Positions 1 through 5,696 of a DNA stretch of 6,822 bases are shown here, one piece after another. Location of the stretch: assembly GCA_001604435.1 (NCBI GenBank), contig LVBO01000003.1:1-6822 (forward strand). Direction: 5' to 3'. The notes under the pieces are model-generated. The model was not told the origin of the DNA, ran no database searches, and saw only the letters and a list, made by a program, of their open reading frames with translations. The position numbers and the translations under genes are program-made. Position 1 is the stretch's first letter. Every line of letters starts with the position of its first letter. This stretch comes from Synergistales bacterium Syner_01. Its GTDB lineage: Bacteria; Synergistota; Synergistia; Synergistales; Aminobacteriaceae.

Positions 1-380
1 CGGTCTGGGCGTACGACACGCTCTGCATGGCGGGAGGCGCCCTTTATCTTCTGGGCGCTTCTTATGATTATCTCCACGAGGCGCACACGCGCGTGGACAT
101 TTTCTACAACATGCTTCCCGAGCGAGGAAAGGCGTTCATGAACGTCGTCTGCTCGCTCTTCCTTTTCTTTCCTCTGATGGGCGTGATGCTCTGGCTCTCC
201 GTTACGTGGGCCGTGCGCGCGTGGAGAATCAACGAAGTCTTCTTCAACAGCTTCTGGTATCCTCCGGCGGGGCCGTACCGAACCATTTTCGCGATCGGTC
301 TTGTCTTCCTGTTCCTTCAGGCTGTGGCGAAATTCGTGAGGGATTTTTACTTTATGGTAAGGGGGGAGACTCTTGATTGA
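1..380 (+). CDS. TRAP transporter small permease (DctQ type), 3' part only
   Basis: This is the C-terminal part of the small membrane subunit of a tripartite ATP-independent periplasmic (TRAP) transporter, which pairs with the large permease to import solutes using an ion gradient. The frame is open from base 3, reading VWAYDTLC..., so the start lies outside the window; about 125 residues remain of a family length near 170-190. The stretch HEAHTRVDIFYNMLPERGK resembles the family's conserved 'H-V-R-V-D-...-P-R' loop. Two hydrophobic segments follow: one after AFMNVV, and one after the family-like 'YPPAGPYRT' turn (AIGLVFLFLQAVAKF). The stop overlaps the large permease start by 8 bases, a sign of translational coupling. 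The style is closest to the mannitol/chloroaromatic (FcbT2-like) branch, judged from memory. Family assignment is secure; the substrate is unknown. Confidence 0.88.
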   Translation, partial: VWAYDTLCMAGGALYLLGASYDYLHEAHTRVDIFYNMLPERGKAFMNVVCSLFLFFPLMGVMLWLSVTWAVRAWRINEVFFNSFWYPPAGPYRTIFAIGLVFLFLQAVAKFVRDFYFMVRGETLD

Positions 381-1716
381 ACTCAGCGCTGAAGTCGTCA
401 CTATTCTCATGCTGGGAGGAGTCTTCGTCCTTGTGATGACCGGGTTCCCCATCGCCTTCGTCATCGGGAGCGTGGCGTTCTTTACGGGACTTGCGGTCTT
501 TGGTCCTACGGTCACGTTTCATATCCTCTACAGCCGGTTTTACGACCTGTCGCTGAACTACCCCTACCTGGCGGTCCCCCTCTTCACCTTCATGGGGGTC
601 ATACTGCAACACTCCGGGGTGACCAGGGATCTGTACCAGTCGCTGTACGAGGCGATGGGAAGGCTGAAGGGCGGACTTGCGGTCGTGACCATCATCTTCG
701 GAACCATCCTCGCCGCCTGTCTGGGGGTCATCGCGGCTTCCGTGACCATCCTGACGCTCATCGCCCTTGCGCCGATGATCACCAGGGGGTACGACAAGGC
801 GCTCGCATCGGGTTCCATCGTTGCCGCGGGGACGCTCGGCATCCTCATCCCTCCGAGCATCATGCTGGTGGTCTACGCCCCGCAGGCAGGACTCTCCGTC
901 GGGCAGATGTTCATGGGCGCCGTTTTCCCGGGGCTCCTGCTCTCGGCGTTCTACATTCTCTACGTGGTTATCCGGTGCAGGCTCAACCCGACGCTCGGTC
1001 CGGCGATCCCGGAGGATCAGATAACGCCGTTCGATGCGAAGAAAATGATTCGTCTTCTCAAGTCTCTCGTGCCGCCCGTGCTGCTCATCGTGGCGGTGCT
1101 CGGGACGATTTTCGCCGGCATCGCGCCTCCGACGGAGGCCGCCGCAGTGGGGTGTTTCGCCGCGATTCTGTTGTCGATAGCGTATGGGAAATTCAGCTGG
1201 GGACTGATGCGCCAGGCAATGGTCGAGACGATGCGCGTGAGCGCCTTCGTCGTGATGATAGCGGCGATGTGTTACGCATTCGTGGGTATCTTCATGAACG
1301 CCGGGGCGGGCGACGTCGTGGCGGAGTTCATCCTCTCGGTCCCGGGAGGGAAGTGGATGTCTTTCTTCGTCATCATGGCGATCGTCTTCATGCTCGGCAT
1401 GTTCATCGAGTGGATCGGGATCGTCTTCATCGTAGTGCCCATTTTTTCCCCGATTCTGGAAGCCCTTGGATTCAATCCGCTGTGGGCGGGGATGATGATC
1501 TGCATCAACATGCAGATGGCGTTCCAGACGCCGCCGATGGCGATGTCGATCTTCGTCCTCAAGGGGACCGCGCCCAAGGAGCTCGGCGTAACGATCGGCG
1601 ACATCATCCGGGGCGTCATTCCCTTCATCCTCATCATCATGTTCGTCCTCCTGCTCTGCGCCATCTTCCCGGGAATCATCACCTGGCTTCCCGAATTGAT
1701 GATCGGCAAGGCGTAG
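373..1716 (+). CDS. TRAP transporter large permease (DctM type)
   Basis: This is the large, ion-coupled membrane subunit that forms the translocation path of a TRAP transporter. The product has 447 residues, a normal DctM length, and is hydrophobic throughout with about a dozen membrane segments. Family motifs include MTGFPIAFVIG (22-32), YPYLAVPLFTFMG (63-75), GTLGILIPPSIM (153-164), APPTEAAAVG (251-260), EWIGIVFIVVPIF (346-358) and NMQMAFQTPPMAMSIF (379-394). These resemble the mannitol/chloroaromatic (FcbT3) branch, some members of which transport 2-oxo acids; the substrate here is not shown. The start is TTG, chosen because a purine-rich AAGGGGGGAG (359-368) sits just upstream and the family N-terminus follows at once; the first in-frame ATG would remove the first helix. 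It overlaps dctQ by 8 bases and is followed by a hairpin terminator. The function call is firm; specificity is open. Confidence 0.95.
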   Translation: MIELSAEVVTILMLGGVFVLVMTGFPIAFVIGSVAFFTGLAVFGPTVTFHILYSRFYDLSLNYPYLAVPLFTFMGVILQHSGVTRDLYQSLYEAMGRLKGGLAVVTIIFGTILAACLGVIAASVTILTLIALAPMITRGYDKALASGSIVAAGTLGILIPPSIMLVVYAPQAGLSVGQMFMGAVFPGLLLSAFYILYVVIRCRLNPTLGPAIPEDQITPFDAKKMIRLLKSLVPPVLLIVAVLGTIFAGIAPPTEAAAVGCFAAILLSIAYGKFSWGLMRQAMVETMRVSAFVVMIAAMCYAFVGIFMNAGAGDVVAEFILSVPGGKWMSFFVIMAIVFMLGMFIEWIGIVFIVVPIFSPILEALGFNPLWAGMMICINMQMAFQTPPMAMSIFVLKGTAPKELGVTIGDIIRGVIPFILIIMFVLLLCAIFPGIITWLPELMIGKA

Positions 1717-1737
1717 CCTCGGTCGAACTGAAACACA

Positions 1738-1774
1738 AACGGCGGCCCGCTTTTTTGGGGTCGCCGTTCTTTTT
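1738..1774 (+). terminator. Rho-independent terminator after the TRAP genes, possibly bidirectional
   Basis: Left arm 1738-1748 (AACGGCGGCCC) pairs with right arm 1758-1768 (GGGTCGCCGTT). This gives an 11-bp stem with one G-U pair and a 9-base T-rich loop, followed by C and five T (1770-1774). It lies 22 bases past the dctM stop. On the minus strand the same stem is followed by a weaker T-rich run (TTTGTGTTT counted from the stem end), and it sits 25 bases or more beyond the galT stop. It could therefore end both convergent transcripts. Confidence 0.85.
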
Positions 1775-1798
1775 GGAAACTCACTTCTTGGGGGGTAT

Positions 1799-3343
1799 TC
1801 AGTCCGATGGAAGCGTATGCCCCCACTGCGCCGCCCAAGAGGAGAGGAATTGTTCGACTCCTTTTTCTCCGTCCCTTGATGTTTTGAACACTCCGCAATC
1901 TCTGAGGACTTCGGAAAAGACCGCGCCGACTTGCTGTCTGACGACACGCTCCGCTTCGTCCCTCGGAAGGTTCGTGCCGAAACGGGATGCCAACTCGGCG
2001 GTCCATAAGGCGTGAGGAAAGTCCTGCGGCAGTTCGGATGGTTTTTTTCTCCCCGCGAGTACCGAGATCACGTCTTCCAGGCTCGACTCCAAGCGAGGGG
2101 GAAGAATCGCCAGCCCCATCACTTCGATGAGGCCTATATTCTCCTTTTTGATATGGTGGCGTTCCCCGTGCGCGTGGAATATTCCATCGGGGTGTCGCTC
2201 GTCGCAGCGATTGTTGCGCAGAACGACGTCGATTTCGTACTCGCCGCCCCGCCGTCTGCCGATGACCGTGACGGTGTTGTGCTGTTCCTCTCCTTTCCCG
2301 CTTCCGCTTCGAGCGAGTATTCCCCGCTCCCTGTCCTCGTACTCGCGCCAGGAGCGAAGCAGCTGTTCGCAGAGCGTTTCCAGGACGGTTCTGTCGGGGC
2401 TTCTCAGGCGAAGGGTTGTCAGAGGCCATCCGATACGTTCCAGGGTTGCGCCGGCGACGCGCCTGCTCTTGAGAACGGGCGCGTTCTCCATCGGAAATGT
2501 CCACGTCCCTCCCTGAAAATGATCGTGGCTGAGAATGGAACCGCCGACGATGGGAAGGTCGGCGTTCGATCCGATGAACATGCCGGGAAAGAGCGTGAGG
2601 AAGTCGCATATGCGGGCGAACGTCGTCCTGTCGACGTGCATCGGTCGGTGTTCCTGCGAGAAGACGATGCAGTGGTGGTGGTAGTAGACAAACGGGGAGA
2701 ATTGCATGTACCATCGCTCGCCCGACAGTTCGAGCGGAACGATGCGGTGGTTGCTGCGCTCCGGGTGTCCGGGGCGTCCTTGGTAACCGGCGTTCTCGGC
2801 GCAGAGCAGGCACTTGGGATAACGAACCTCGTTCGTCCTCTCTCCGGCGGCGCGGATGTCTCTCGGATCCTTCTCCGGTTTGGAGCGGTTGATGGTGATC
2901 TGCATCTCGCCGAATTCAGTCTTTGCAGTCCACTTCCGGTCCTGTGAAACGAGATCCATCCTGGCGTACATCGTGTCGGCGGAGAAGCGGTAGAACCAGT
3001 CGACGGCCGCCGCGGTTCCGTCCTGCTCCACAAGGCGGCGGAATTCCCGGACGACCTCCGAATTGCGGGGCGTCAGGGGGCCCATGATGCGGCTGACGAA
3101 CTTCTCGGCGGGAAGGTCGAGATACCCGATTTCGTGTTCCTCCGCGTAGGCGCGCAGCGCGTGGATGCTCGTCATCTCGTCCATGACCTCTCCCGAGCCC
3201 TCCGTAGCGCCGGGTTCTTCTATACCGAGAAGCCCGAGGAGGGCGTTGCGGGCGACGATATCGTCCAGCTCGCCCAGGAGGCGTCGTCGACGTCCGTACT
3301 CGATGAGGCTGTCTACGGCTCGGACAGCGTGAGCGGTCTCCAC
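1799..3343 (-). CDS. galT: UDP-glucose--hexose-1-phosphate uridylyltransferase, class II
   Basis: This Leloir-pathway enzyme transfers UMP from UDP-glucose to galactose-1-phosphate, giving UDP-galactose and glucose-1-phosphate in the cytoplasm. The 514-residue product matches the class II family, which differs strongly from the E. coli type. Residues 262-279 read DLPIVGGSILSHDHFQGG, which fits the class II signature as I remember it. In it, His273 and His275 form the active-site H-x-H, one of them the likely uridylylated nucleophile. Also family-like are ARNALLGLLG (31-40), KCLLCAENAGYQGR (177-190) with a C-x-x-C pair, NHRIVPLEL (198-206) and SPFVYYHHHCIVFSQEH (216-232). GTG is the first start codon after the galE stop and gives the expected N-terminus; GGAAAGG (3355-3361) lies 11 bases upstream. 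It follows galE by 6 bases and is surely cotranscribed with it. No truncation is visible. Confidence 0.96.
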   Translation of the reverse strand: METAHAVRAVDSLIEYGRRRRLLGELDDIVARNALLGLLGIEEPGATEGSGEVMDEMTSIHALRAYAEEHEIGYLDLPAEKFVSRIMGPLTPRNSEVVREFRRLVEQDGTAAAVDWFYRFSADTMYARMDLVSQDRKWTAKTEFGEMQITINRSKPEKDPRDIRAAGERTNEVRYPKCLLCAENAGYQGRPGHPERSNHRIVPLELSGERWYMQFSPFVYYHHHCIVFSQEHRPMHVDRTTFARICDFLTLFPGMFIGSNADLPIVGGSILSHDHFQGGTWTFPMENAPVLKSRRVAGATLERIGWPLTTLRLRSPDRTVLETLCEQLLRSWREYEDRERGILARSGSGKGEEQHNTVTVIGRRRGGEYEIDVVLRNNRCDERHPDGIFHAHGERHHIKKENIGLIEVMGLAILPPRLESSLEDVISVLAGRKKPSELPQDFPHALWTAELASRFGTNLPRDEAERVVRQQVGAVFSEVLRDCGVFKTSRDGEKGVEQFLSSWAAQWGHTLPSD

Positions 3344-3349
3344 GGCGGC

Positions 3350-4333
3350 TCAGACCTTTCCGTATTTCAGGCGCCACCGCCACGCGGTCTCGACGATGGC
3401 GTCCAGGTCGGTATAGCGCGGCTTCCAGCCGAGTTCCTTCCGAATGCGTTCCGACGAGGCGATAAGACGGGCGGGGTCGCCCGGTCTCCTCGGGGAGCGC
3501 GACACCCGGATCTCCCGTCCGGTGACGCGGCGGCACGCGTCGATGACTTCGTTGACTGAAAAGCCGCGGCCGTTGCCGAGGTTGAAGGTCTTGTTTCCCT
3601 CGCCCCTTCTGAGCGCGTCGAGGGTCAGAAGATGCGCCTGTGCGAGGTCGGTCACGTGGACGTAGTCTCTGATGCAGGTTCCGTCCGGGGTGTCGTAGTC
3701 GTCGCCGAAGATGGAGATGCTCTCCCGTCCGCCGGCGGCCGCGTCGAGAACCAGCGGAATCAGGTGCGTTTCCGGGTCGTGCGCCTCGCCGACGGATGCG
3801 TCCTCGACGGCGCCGCAGGCGTTGAAGTAGCGCAGGGCGCCGTAGGTGAACCCGTGGGCCGCGGAAGCCCAGCGAAGCATTTTCTCTACGGCGAGCTTCG
3901 TCTCCCCGTACGGGTTGGTCGGCGCCGTCGGCAGATCCTCGGGAATCGGGACGACATCCGGTTCTCCGTACACCGCAGCGGTGGAAGAGAAGACGATGTG
4001 CGGCGTCTTGTGGCGCACCATGCATTCGAGTATGCGCAGGATGCCGGTGACATTGTTCTCGTAGTATTTCAGGGGGCGCTGTACGCTCTCTCCGACCTGG
4101 ATGAACGCAGCGAAGTGGAAGACGGCATCCACGGCGTTCTCCCGGAATATACGGTCGAGCAGCTCTTCGTCCCGAATATCCCCTTTGTAGAATGCGGTCT
4201 CGTCCGGGACGAATTCGCGATGCCCCTTCGAGAGATCGTCGAGAACGATCGCTCGCTCTCCGCGCTCGAGAAGAGCTCTCACCATATGACTTCCGATATA
4301 TCCTGCGCCGCCGCAGACAAGGGACGTAGTCAC
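3350..4333 (-). CDS. galE: UDP-glucose 4-epimerase
   Basis: This cytoplasmic NAD-dependent epimerase interconverts UDP-galactose and UDP-glucose, closing the Leloir cycle opened by GalT. The 327 residues match a full-length extended short-chain dehydrogenase. The NAD-binding motif is GGAGYIGSH (8-16), followed by VLDDLSKGH (30-38) and GDIRD (51-55). The catalytic set is Ser117/Thr118 in FSSTAAVYG and Tyr142-x-x-x-Lys146 in NPYGETK. Further family blocks are LRYFNACGA (167-175), DYDTPDGTCIRDYVHVTDLA (212-231) and NLGNGRGFSV (251-260). By alignment from memory, the position equivalent to the E. coli Tyr299 gatekeeper is Leu290, so action on N-acetylated UDP-sugars cannot be excluded. The GTG start has GGAGGG (4344-4349) 10 bases upstream and sits directly before the nucleotide-binding strand. 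It is first in the galE-galT operon, divergent from mglB. Confidence 0.96.
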   Translation of the reverse strand: MTTSLVCGGAGYIGSHMVRALLERGERAIVLDDLSKGHREFVPDETAFYKGDIRDEELLDRIFRENAVDAVFHFAAFIQVGESVQRPLKYYENNVTGILRILECMVRHKTPHIVFSSTAAVYGEPDVVPIPEDLPTAPTNPYGETKLAVEKMLRWASAAHGFTYGALRYFNACGAVEDASVGEAHDPETHLIPLVLDAAAGGRESISIFGDDYDTPDGTCIRDYVHVTDLAQAHLLTLDALRRGEGNKTFNLGNGRGFSVNEVIDACRRVTGREIRVSRSPRRPGDPARLIASSERIRKELGWKPRYTDLDAIVETAWRWRLKYGKV

Positions 4334-4343
4334 GAATAATCAG

Positions 4344-4349
4344 CCCTCC
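4344..4349 (-). promoter_or_regulatory. Ribosome binding site of galE
   Basis: On the minus strand this reads GGAGGG, 10 bases before the GTG start of galE. It decides the start, since no ATG lies in frame between it and the NAD-binding motif. Confidence 0.75.
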
Positions 4350-4404
4350 AGCCGTGAGAAACAGTATGAATTCCGGAACAGTTCGCACCCCGGATTTGGG
4401 CAAC

Positions 4405-4433
4405 AGGGTATCCCCCGCCTGATGATATGTCAA
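4405..4433 (-). promoter_or_regulatory. Sigma70-like promoter for galE-galT
   Basis: Read on the minus strand, a perfect -35 box TTGACA (4428-4433) is followed by a 17-base spacer and TACCCT (4405-4410). The -10 box keeps the key T, A and final T but is otherwise poor. Transcription would begin near 4398, leaving a leader of about 65 bases before galE. The perfect -35 box and exact spacing support it; the weak -10 suggests moderate strength or dependence on an activator. Confidence 0.55.
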
Positions 4434-4442
4434 GGGCGCGCG

Positions 4443-4462
4443 TTTTCAGTGTAAATTGAAAA
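4443..4462. promoter_or_regulatory. Candidate shared operator: perfect inverted repeat between divergent promoters
   Basis: TTTTCA (4443-4448) and TGAAAA (4457-4462) form perfect 6-base arms around an 8-base spacer. The repeat lies almost centred between the two divergent -35 boxes (4433 and 4468), about 50-54 bases upstream of both predicted transcription starts. It is markedly AT-rich against GC-rich surroundings. Its size and place suit a dimeric regulator serving both operons, but no regulator gene is visible and the site is inferred only from symmetry. Confidence 0.4.
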
Positions 4463-4473
4463 TATAATTGACA
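4450..4473. promoter_or_regulatory. Second, overlapping inverted repeat covering the mglB -35 box
   Basis: TGTAAATT (4450-4457) and AATTGACA (4466-4473) are inverted copies with one mismatch, 8 bases apart. The right arm contains the whole -35 box of the mglB promoter, so a protein bound here would block RNA polymerase. It overlaps the other repeat by 13 bases, so at most one of them may be a real site, or the two may compete. Confidence 0.3.
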
Positions 4474-4496
4474 GGTAGGTCTCTCTTGGCTACACT
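4468..4496 (+). promoter_or_regulatory. Sigma70-like promoter for mglB
   Basis: A perfect -35 box TTGACA (4468-4473) is followed by exactly 17 bases and TACACT (4491-4496), which matches 4 of 6 positions of TATAAT. The predicted start is near 4503, giving a leader of about 69 bases before the mglB GTG. The region upstream of the -35 is AT-rich, which may act as an UP-like element. Confidence 0.65.
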
Positions 4497-4500
4497 TGAC

Positions 4501-4539
4501 CGGGGGAAAGACCCCGTAGACGTCCGTGGTGTTCCATGG
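4501..4539 (+). other. Two short hairpins in the mglB leader
   Basis: CGGGG (4501-4505) pairs with CCCCG (4512-4516) around a 6-base loop, right at the predicted transcription start. CCGTGG (4524-4529) pairs with CCATGG (4534-4539), with one G-U pair and a 4-base loop. Both lie upstream of the ribosome binding site and leave it free. They could stabilise the 5' end of the mRNA; as DNA, the second could also be an operator. Evidence is structural only. Confidence 0.3.
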
Positions 4540-4555
4540 CGCGAAATCTTTGTAG

Positions 4556-4561
4556 AGGAGG
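4556..4561 (+). promoter_or_regulatory. Ribosome binding site of mglB
   Basis: AGGAGG lies 10 bases before the GTG at 4572. Because it sits downstream of the in-frame ATG at 4536, it rules that ATG out as the main start and sets the N-terminus at a typical signal peptide. Confidence 0.85.
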
Positions 4562-4571
4562 TTATTCGAAA

Positions 4572-5579
4572 GTGAAGAGAACAGTTGGACTTGCGGTGCT
4601 CATCGGTATTTGCGGACTTTTTCTTATGGCGGGAGGCGTTTTTGCGGCGGAGCTCGAGATAGGGTGCGCCATTTATAAATTCGACGACACCTTTATGACC
4701 GGCGTCAGGAACGCGATAGCCGGGGCTGCCAAGGGCAAGGCGAAAGTCGACATCGTCGACAGCCAGAACTCCCAGTCCACACAGAACGACCGGGTCGACA
4801 TGTTCATCACGAAGAGGATGAACGCGCTTGCCATCAACCCGGTGGATCGTACCGCGGCGGGCGTCATCATCGACAAAGCCAAGGCCGAGAACATCCCCGT
4901 AGTCTTCTTCAATCGGGAACCTCTTCCCGAGGATATGCAGAAGTGGGACAAAGTCTACTACGTGGGGGCGCGCGCGGAAGAGTCCGGCACCATGTCCGGG
5001 CAGATCATCGTCGACTTCTGGAAGAGCCACCCCGAAGCGGACAAGAACGGCGACGGCGTCCTTCAGTACGTCATGCTCAAGGGAGAACCGGGACATCAGG
5101 ATGCCGAGCTCCGCACGGAGTTTTCCATCAAGGCGGTAACGGACGCGGGAATCAAGGTCGAGAAGCTCGCGGAGGATACGGGGCTTTGGGACAGAGTTCG
5201 CGGACAGGAGAAGATGGCGGCCTTCCTCGCAGCGCACGGCGACAAGATCGAGGCTGTCTTCGCGAATAACGACGACATGGCTCTTGGAGCGATCGAAGCG
5301 CTGAAAGCGGCAGGCTACTTCAGCGAAGGCAAGTTCATGCCCGTTGTGGGCGTCGACGCGACCGCGCCGGCGATCCAGGCCCTCGAGGACAAGACGCTTT
5401 TGGGCACAGTGCTGAACGACGCCGTCAACCAGGGTGTCGCCACGTTCAACCTCTCCTACATTTTGGCGAAGGGCGAGACCCCGACCGAGGAGAACAGCGG
5501 ATACGCCATCAGCGACGGGAAGTACGTCTGGGTTCCCTACAGAAAGGTGACTCTGGAGAACGTCGCGGAGTTCAAATAA
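4572..5579 (+). CDS. mglB: Galactose/glucose ABC transporter substrate-binding protein
   Basis: This periplasmic protein captures D-galactose or D-glucose and delivers it to the MglAC importer. From the GTG start the product has 335 residues, with a signal peptide (charged KR, hydrophobic GLAVLIGICGLFLMAGG, cleavage after VFA near residue 25) and no lipobox cysteine. Compared from memory with E. coli MglB, the sugar contacts appear kept: Asp39, Phe41, Asn114, His175, Asp177, Arg181, Trp206, Asn233, Asp262 and Asn282. The calcium loop DKNGDGVLQ (157-165) and its distant ligand Glu227 are also present. This makes galactose/glucose binding more likely than ribose or xylose. The start is set by AGGAGG; an in-frame ATG at 4536 would place 12 extra residues before the signal peptide. 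It has its own promoter, is divergent from galE, and is followed by hairpins before mglA. Confidence 0.95.
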   Translation: MKRTVGLAVLIGICGLFLMAGGVFAAELEIGCAIYKFDDTFMTGVRNAIAGAAKGKAKVDIVDSQNSQSTQNDRVDMFITKRMNALAINPVDRTAAGVIIDKAKAENIPVVFFNREPLPEDMQKWDKVYYVGARAEESGTMSGQIIVDFWKSHPEADKNGDGVLQYVMLKGEPGHQDAELRTEFSIKAVTDAGIKVEKLAEDTGLWDRVRGQEKMAAFLAAHGDKIEAVFANNDDMALGAIEALKAAGYFSEGKFMPVVGVDATAPAIQALEDKTLLGTVLNDAVNQGVATFNLSYILAKGETPTEENSGYAISDGKYVWVPYRKVTLENVAEFK

Positions 5580-5605
5580 GGAGCTGTTCGCGGAAAGACA
5601 ACTTC

Positions 5606-5631
5606 GAAAGGGGGGCGCACGCCTCCCTTTC
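5606..5631 (+). terminator. Intercistronic hairpin after mglB (partial terminator or mRNA 3' stabiliser)
   Basis: GAAAGGGGGGC (5606-5616) pairs with GCCTCCCTTTC (5621-5631), an 11-bp stem with one G-U pair and the loop GCAC. It is followed by TTTGCTCTT, a broken T-run. It starts 27 bases after the mglB stop. The weak tail suggests partial termination or protection of the mglB message, which would yield more binding protein than ATPase, a common need in such operons. Confidence 0.65.
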
Positions 5632-5635
5632 TTTG

Positions 5636-5671
5636 CTCTTGCTCCGGTGCTGTCGCGTTCAGGAGCGAGAG
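5636..5671 (+). other. Second hairpin between mglB and mglA
   Basis: CTCTTGCTCC (5636-5645) pairs with GGAGCGAGAG (5662-5671), a 10-bp stem with one G-U pair and a 16-base loop. It begins 4 bases after the first hairpin. It would bury the AGGAG at 5661-5665, the only good ribosome site for the ATG at 5676, and leave free the AAGGGAAGG before the GTG at 5697. Confidence 0.5.
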
Positions 5672-5680
5672 AGGCATGCG

Positions 5681-5689
5681 AAGGGAAGG
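5681..5689 (+). promoter_or_regulatory. Ribosome binding site of mglA
   Basis: AAGGGAAGG lies 7 bases before the GTG at 5697 and favours that start over the in-frame ATG at 5676. Confidence 0.6.
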
Positions 5690-5696
5690 TGTCTTC

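Noticed and set aside
352..1947. A 531-codon open frame on the minus strand opposite dctM
   Set aside because: Its product is a low-complexity run of Arg, Asp, Glu and His typical of the reverse frame of GC-rich membrane protein genes. It has no domain, and the plus strand encodes a clear DctM protein.
1272..2813. A 513-codon open frame on the minus strand across the dctM-galT boundary
   Set aside because: It runs through the terminator and lies out of frame under galT. Its arginine-rich composition resembles no family.
2012..2947. A 311-codon open frame on the plus strand opposite galT
   Set aside because: It is a mirror frame of galT, whose signature motifs are unmistakable on the minus strand. 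It has no recognisable domain.
3632..4339. A 235-codon open frame on the plus strand opposite galE
   Set aside because: It is antisense to a fully conserved epimerase and has no family motif or ribosome site of note.
2916..4433. A 505-codon open frame on the minus strand overlapping galE and galT out of frame
   Set aside because: It is an arginine-rich shadow of galE/galT in another phase and covers the galE promoter region.
4536..4571. ATG at 4536 as the start of mglB
   Set aside because: The strong AGGAGG lies downstream of it, and it would put a 12-residue non-signal extension before the signal peptide. GTG at 4572 fits better.
4446..5237. A 263-codon open frame on the minus strand opposite mglB
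   Set aside because: It is a shadow of the conserved binding protein gene and would also overlap the mglB promoter.
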